From an uncultured Verrucomicrobiota bacterium (GTDB taxonomy: Bacteria; Verrucomicrobiota; Verrucomicrobiia; Limisphaerales; UBA9464), in NCBI GenBank assembly GCA_903864375.1, contig CAIPFS010000395.1, positions 1-9,181 of the forward strand: a DNA stretch of 9,181 nucleotides, given 5' to 3'. The position numbers and the translations under genes were made by a program. The stretch's first letter is position 1, and each line of letters opens with the position of its first letter. Below, one piece after another: positions 6,553 to 9,181 of the stretch. Under the pieces are notes generated by a model. The model worked only from the letters and a program-made list of their open reading frames with translations, made no database searches and was not told where the DNA came from.

Positions 6553-7389
6553 CTAGGGATTCAAGATCGCCTCCAGCTTGGGATCCACGGTCCACGAAAT
6601 CTCGTTGTGCGGTTGGTTGTCGTTGTTCCAACGAGACCGCCACGGGGCGTTTTTGGTTGAATCAATCACCTTGCCCCTTTGGGCTGTTTCCGCATGGCCT
6701 TCCGCAAACAGCAGGTCGGTTTTTCGGCTGTGGCGGTTGGAGGGCCACTGGTCCGTCTGGGTCGGATCCAGATTGGCTTCCCAACTGTAGTTTTTCTGCT
6801 GGGCCTGACTGTCTCCCAACATGATCATTTCCGAGGGTGACACCACGGCGGTGTCCTTGACGACGCCTTTGTAGGCTCCGCCATCCACGTCGCCGCCCAG
6901 ACCCAGTTGTGGATTATGCCCGAGGTCCAGGCCCCAATCGTTGTAGGCAAGGGAAAATCTCGAGGCGCTGGTGATGGCCCACGGATCCCGTTTTCCGTCG
7001 GGGCCGATGCCTCCCAGGGTTTTGTTGACGTTGGTGTCCCACGCCGCGTTCGGAGGAGCCGAAGGGCAATAGAAACTGGCTCGATTGGTTCCCATCTGGC
7101 TGAACAGCCGGACCGGCCAGACATAATAATAGTTGCCGGCGGTCGAGCCACTTCCCGGATACGCCTTGTAGTCCGTCAGATACATGTTCAAGGCGATACC
7201 AATCTGGCGCAGGTTATTGATGCAGGCCGTCTGTTTGGCCTTTCCTTTGGCCTTGGCCAGAGCCGGCAGTAGCATCGACGCAAGAATGGCGATGATGGCA
7301 ATGACCACCAGCAGCTCGATCAAGGTGAACGCGCGTCGAGCGGGGGATTTGCGCCCTCCGAACCTGCGTATCTTCCAGGGGAACATCAT
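6553..7389 (-). CDS. Prepilin-type N-terminal cleavage/methylation protein (pseudopilin-like), 278 aa
   Basis: First gene of the minus-strand pseudopilin/pseudopilin/lipoprotein operon. From the ATG at 7389 (a second ATG follows at 7386) the leader is MMFPWKIRRFGGRKSPARRA. Cleavage is expected at A20/F21 in RRAFTLIELLVVIAIIAILAS, with the conserved Glu25 at +5 and a hydrophobic helix at about 21-43. An Ala instead of the usual Gly at -1 is unusual but tolerated by some prepilin peptidases. The mature domain contains ACINNLRQIGIALNMYLTDY (55-74), the late motif RKTDLLFAEGHAE (222-234, with EG in place of the common DG), and RSRWNNDNQPHNE (251-262), a typical verrucomicrobial ending. The frame stays open upstream to 7764, but those 125 codons lack pilin leader character and cover the divergent gene, so the start is set at 7389. 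GGAAA lies nine bases upstream as a modest ribosome binding site. Confidence 0.9.
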   Translation of the reverse strand: MMFPWKIRRFGGRKSPARRAFTLIELLVVIAIIAILASMLLPALAKAKGKAKQTACINNLRQIGIALNMYLTDYKAYPGSGSTAGNYYYVWPVRLFSQMGTNRASFYCPSAPPNAAWDTNVNKTLGGIGPDGKRDPWAITSASRFSLAYNDWGLDLGHNPQLGLGGDVDGGAYKGVVKDTAVVSPSEMIMLGDSQAQQKNYSWEANLDPTQTDQWPSNRHSRKTDLLFAEGHAETAQRGKVIDSTKNAPWRSRWNNDNQPHNEISWTVDPKLEAILNP

Positions 7390-7479
7390 ACTCGGGGATT
7401 TCCATGGGAGGAATACCCCCGTCCGCCCCGGGGTGTCGAGGTCGTTTTCAACGGTTGTTTCCCGGCTCCTGGCGGAAAG

Positions 7480-7521
7480 TCCCGGAAATATCCTTTTATT
7501 TCCGGAAATTTTAAATCCCAA
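7480..7521 (-). promoter_or_regulatory. Candidate promoter with operator-like palindrome upstream of the pseudopilin operon
   Basis: On the minus strand TTGGGA (7521-7516) and TAAAAG (7498-7493) are 17 bp apart, a moderate match to a -35/-10 pair and about 95-100 bp from the pseudopilin start. A perfect 12-bp palindrome, ATTTCCGGAAAT (7498-7509), fills the end of the spacer and touches the -10. Its half CCGGAAAT recurs in direct orientation at 7482-7489, exactly 20 bp away. AT-rich sequence is otherwise scarce here. It looks like a regulator-binding site over a promoter; neither has been tested. Confidence 0.35.
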
Positions 7522-7551
7522 CGTCATCGACAACCGCTCGCGAACTGACAG

Positions 7552-7669
7552 ATTGGTGCAGGGAATTGAATCCTCGTGGGGTCGGGGAACCGTCGGTACC
7601 ATCAGGGTGGTCCTGCACCGATGAAGCTGTTTTCCGATACCCAACGGGTCGGTTCCCGGAAGGAAACCG
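7552..7669 (+). promoter_or_regulatory. Structured leader of the His-rich gene, with competing stems around the ribosome binding site
   Basis: GGTGCAGG (7555-7562) pairs perfectly with CCTGCACC (7612-7619), and flanking bases 7552-7554 and 7620-7622 extend the stem with one G-U pair. Inside its loop, GGGAACCG (7585-7592) is a perfect complement of CGGTTCCC (7650-7657), giving pseudoknot topology. That same 3' strand can instead fold into a local hairpin: CGGTT (7650-7654) with AACCG (7665-7669), a C-A mismatch, CC with GG, and a GGAA tetraloop. This hairpin encloses the Shine-Dalgarno GGAAGGA (7658-7664). The two folds exclude each other. No known riboswitch class is recognised. Confidence 0.35.
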
Positions 7670-7677
7670 TTCGATGA
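7621..7677 (+). CDS. Possible 18-codon leader ORF overlapping the His-rich gene
   Basis: An ATG at 7621 opens a frame of 18 codons (MKLFSDTQRVGSRKETVR). Its TGA stop at 7675-7677 overlaps the start of the next gene as ATGA (7674-7677). AGGGTGG (7604-7610), ten bases upstream, could be a weak ribosome binding site. If translated, ribosomes would pass through the hairpin at 7650-7669 and expose the ribosome binding site of the downstream gene. No run of a single amino acid suggests classical attenuation. It may be a chance ORF: 18 codons is short, and the only support is the exact ATGA overlap. Confidence 0.3.
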   Translation: MKLFSDTQRVGSRKETVR

Positions 7678-7871
7678 AATCTGGAGCGATTGTTCGTGTT
7701 GTGGTGGTGTCGGCCCTGACCAGCCTGCTGGCGTTGGGTGCCCCGCAGAGTCCGACTTTTTCAACTACGTCCCTGGCCATGTTGACCAAGGCCCAATCGA
7801 AGGCCCAGCGTCAAACCCACCGTCATCCCACGCACCAAAAGTCCCCGCATCGGACTCACAAGCACGCGTAG
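7674..7871 (+). CDS. Small secreted His-rich basic peptide, 65 aa
   Basis: I do not recognise a family. MKSGAIVRVVVVSALTSLLALGA is a clear Sec-type signal peptide with likely cleavage after Ala23. The mature part is about 42 residues. It is nearly free of acidic residues and ends in QTHRHPTHQKSPHRTHKHA (47-65), which holds six of its His residues plus several Lys/Arg, so it is strongly basic and could bind metal or a polyanion; both are inference. The start is supported by the Shine-Dalgarno GGAAGGA (7658-7664), nine bases upstream, and by the signal peptide beginning exactly there. The frame stays open upstream to a TTG at 7566, but that part has no protein-like character. The gene is transcribed away from the pseudopilin operon and lies 195 bp upstream of the C39 peptidase gene on the same strand. 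Confidence 0.55.
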   Translation: MKSGAIVRVVVVSALTSLLALGAPQSPTFSTTSLAMLTKAQSKAQRQTHRHPTHQKSPHRTHKHA

Positions 7872-8066
7872 TCGGTCCTGCCGATGGCCAACGGACTTGA
7901 CTTGTTCGGATTGGATGTGATTCGGACGGCCTGCGGCTCGGTGGAAGCCTTGGTCCTCCGGACGTCCAACCGCCTTCGCCCGTGCGCAAGGGCAGCGGTT
8001 CAAACCACTTCCGACTGCTGGTGCGACCCGGATCCTTTCTCTGGTTGAATCGACCGTTTCACGCGA
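7872..8066. other. Intergenic gap between the His-rich gene and the C39 peptidase gene
   Basis: No gene is visible. One imperfect hairpin can be drawn from CCGC (7970-7973) and GCCC (7978-7981) to GGGC (7990-7993) and GCGG (7995-7998). No T tract follows it, so it is not a convincing terminator. A TTGACT at 7897-7902 has no acceptable -10 partner. Confidence 0.4.
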
Positions 8067-8894
8067 ATGAACCCCTGGTTGGAAACGTTGGTGGCCATCC
8101 TCGCCTGCCTGATTTCTGCCTGGATTTGCAGCCGCATCGCCCGCTTTGAGTCCGCAGGTTGGTGGCTGGCCTACATCATCCCGCTCGGCGTGGTGGTCGG
8201 CTATGGGATTTTTGTCCGCCGACCGGATTTGTCACTGCATCCAACCCTCTCGTGGATATTGATTGGGCATTGGCGCTACACGCTGGTGGGTGTCGCTGTT
8301 GCGGGTTTGTTAACGACGTTGCGGACCAGGCTGCCCAAGCCCGGGGACCGACGGGCCCTGTCGGCGTTGACCGTTGTCACCCTGGTTTACGTGACCTTCT
8401 GGCCCACCCTGGCCTCGGCGTTCAACCAGGAATACCTGCGCAGCTTCAAAACCCAGATCGACCGCGACGGCGTGTGTCGACAACACACCGACTACACCTG
8501 CGGCCCGGCGGCCGCGGTGACTGCTCTTCTCCGGGTCCGGATTCGGGCCGACGAAGGGGATCTTGCCGTTCAAGCCCGGACCAGCACCGCGACGGGAACA
8601 CCTCCCGACGTCCTGGCTCAAACCCTGAATCGTCAGTTTGGGCGACAGGGGGTTCAGGCCACCCTCCGGCGGATCGATAGTCTGGATGAGTTGCGACGGT
8701 GCGGACTCACCCTGGTGGTGCTGAATTACAGTTTGATCGCCGATCATTGGATGTGCGTTTTCCGGGTGACCGACGAAAGCGTCATTGTCGGTGACCCCAT
8801 CAGTGGTCGCACCCGGATGTCCCATGCGGAATTCCTCCGGCGGTTTCGCCGGATTGGCATTGTGATTTCGCGAACGGACTTCGCCGTTCTTTGA
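8067..8894 (+). CDS. Membrane protein with C39-type cysteine peptidase domain, 275 aa
   Basis: A predicted inner-membrane protein with four N-terminal helices (about residues 5-23, 31-50, 62-83 and 98-118) and a C-terminal papain-like domain of the C39 kind. The catalytic signature is RQHTDYTCGPAAAVTALL (138-155), with oxyanion Gln139 and nucleophile Cys145. The His and Asp of the triad are His227 in ADHWMCVFRV and Asp243 in IVGDPISGRTRM. All three are present, so it is probably active. C39 domains are best known for cutting double-glycine leaders inside bacteriocin ABC exporters, but here there is no ABC transporter or ATPase domain. It belongs with the stand-alone C39-like membrane proteins, whose substrates are mostly unknown. 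The start is firm: an in-frame stop lies at 8046-8048 and 8067 is the first ATG after it, although no Shine-Dalgarno is seen. It ends 54 bp before the M3 peptidase gene. Confidence 0.85.
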   Translation: MNPWLETLVAILACLISAWICSRIARFESAGWWLAYIIPLGVVVGYGIFVRRPDLSLHPTLSWILIGHWRYTLVGVAVAGLLTTLRTRLPKPGDRRALSALTVVTLVYVTFWPTLASAFNQEYLRSFKTQIDRDGVCRQHTDYTCGPAAAVTALLRVRIRADEGDLAVQARTSTATGTPPDVLAQTLNRQFGRQGVQATLRRIDSLDELRRCGLTLVVLNYSLIADHWMCVFRVTDESVIVGDPISGRTRMSHAEFLRRFRRIGIVISRTDFAVL

Positions 8895-8897
8895 TTT
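8872..8897 (+). terminator. Terminator-like hairpin overlapping the end of the C39 gene
   Basis: GAACGG (8872-8877) and CCGTTC (8884-8889) form a perfect 6-bp stem with the loop ACTTCG. The stretch TTTGATTT follows (8890-8897) and contains the gene's TGA stop. The T tract is interrupted and the stem is short, so termination would be weak or partial. The next gene starts only about 50 bp downstream on the same strand. Confidence 0.3.
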
Positions 8898-8948
8898 CCC
8901 CCCTGCGACACGCTTGCCGTGGGAATCCCGGTCCCGCATCGTCCGTCC

Positions 8949-9181
8949 ATGAGTCTTTTGCCGTTTGGCTCGTTGCCACCCCATTGTCCGCGCCGGTTTG
9001 TCCCGACGGACCTGGATCTGAATGAAATCGCCCCGATCGAGGCTTTGTTCGATCAACTGGAGGCCGGCCTCACGGCGGTCCAGACGGCGCTGCAGTTGGA
9101 AGAGTGGCTCCTGGCGGTGAGCGAACTTTCGGCGGTGCTGGAGGAGGACGGTTCCCGGCGGTACATCGCCATGACCTGCCA
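8949..9181 (+). CDS. M3-family oligoendopeptidase (PepF-like), N-terminal fragment cut by the window end
   Basis: The frame from the ATG at 8949 stays open to the last base: 77 full codons, then CA. The peptide includes PRRFVPTDLDLNEIAPIEALFDQLEAG (14-40), then LEEWLLAVSELSAVLEEDGSRRYIAMTC (50-77). The pattern 'RRFvP.dld....ie.lfd.L' followed by 'Le.WL...SEL.a.l.EegsRRYIaMTC' is the N-terminal helical part of bacterial M3-family oligoendopeptidases, zinc enzymes that degrade short peptides in the cytoplasm. The HExxH zinc motif would lie far downstream and is not in the window, so activity cannot be checked. No good Shine-Dalgarno precedes the ATG. An in-frame GTG at 8919 would add ten residues with no better signal. 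It is 54 bp from the C39 gene and may be co-transcribed with it. Confidence 0.82.
   Translation, partial: MSLLPFGSLPPHCPRRFVPTDLDLNEIAPIEALFDQLEAGLTAVQTALQLEEWLLAVSELSAVLEEDGSRRYIAMTC

Noticed and set aside
7674..7742. Double-glycine (C39-type) leader on the His-rich peptide, cut at the GA of ALGA
   Set aside because: The leader is a hydrophobic Sec-type signal and lacks the acidic/hydrophobic pattern of double-glycine leaders. The GA is more simply a signal peptidase site.
7390..7764. Upstream extension of the first pseudopilin (125 codons)
   Set aside because: Prepilin leaders are short. The extension covers the candidate promoter and the divergent gene and shows no domain.
7897..7925. 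Promoter from TTGACT upstream of the C39 gene
   Set aside because: No acceptable -10 lies at 16-18 bp spacing.
8310..9056. 248-aa minus-strand frame
   Set aside because: It is antisense to the C39 catalytic region and the M3 peptidase start, both of which show clear family motifs on the plus strand.

Overview
The window looks like chromosomal DNA of a GC-rich Gram-negative bacterium, most likely a member of the Verrucomicrobiota (Pedosphaera/Limisphaera-like lineage). This is inferred from several habits known from that group that appear together: pseudopilin-like secreted proteins with a VDGHAEW motif and a terminal FWW, or with an RWNNDNQPH tail; an Asp-box protein whose C-terminus ends in an FFRGVLNP motif resembling the group's 'FYR.VL.P' endings; and intergenic palindromic repeats of the 'GCAGACAGGAATGTCTGC' kind. 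There is no rRNA, tRNA, transposase, integrase or CRISPR array, and nothing suggests a phage or plasmid.

Layout. Bases 1-419 carry no convincing gene. They hold two 68-bp copies of a palindromic repeat, with related hairpins between them. From 420 to 7389 every gene lies on the minus strand. In transcription order these are a pseudopilin-like protein (7389-6553), a second one (6525-5806), a small lipoprotein (5803-5321), a secreted 12-Asp-box beta-propeller protein (5205-2905), a LytS/YehU-type membrane histidine kinase (2770-1604), its LytTR response regulator (1607-846, ATGA overlap), and a small membrane-anchored hypothetical protein (653-420). The first three are 27 and 2 bp apart and almost certainly form one operon. 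The kinase/regulator pair is translationally coupled. From about 7621 onward the genes lie on the plus strand: a possible 18-codon leader ORF, a 65-aa secreted His-rich peptide, a four-helix membrane protein with a C39-type cysteine peptidase domain, and the first 77 codons of an M3-family oligoendopeptidase that runs off the window.

Function. The common theme is envelope and secreted proteins: type II/IV-pilin-like proteins, a lipoprotein, an exported propeller, a membrane peptidase and a membrane two-component system. No direct link between the two-component system and the other genes can be proved from sequence alone.

The most unusual non-coding region is the divergent interval 7390-7673. 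On its minus-strand side it has a palindrome with a 20-bp-spaced direct repeat over a candidate promoter. On its plus-strand side it has a leader that can form competing structures: two 8-bp perfect stems in pseudoknot topology, against a hairpin that hides the ribosome binding site. A short upstream ORF there ends in an ATGA overlap with the His-rich gene. This is the best candidate for something undescribed, but it rests on reading one sequence by eye and needs comparative support.
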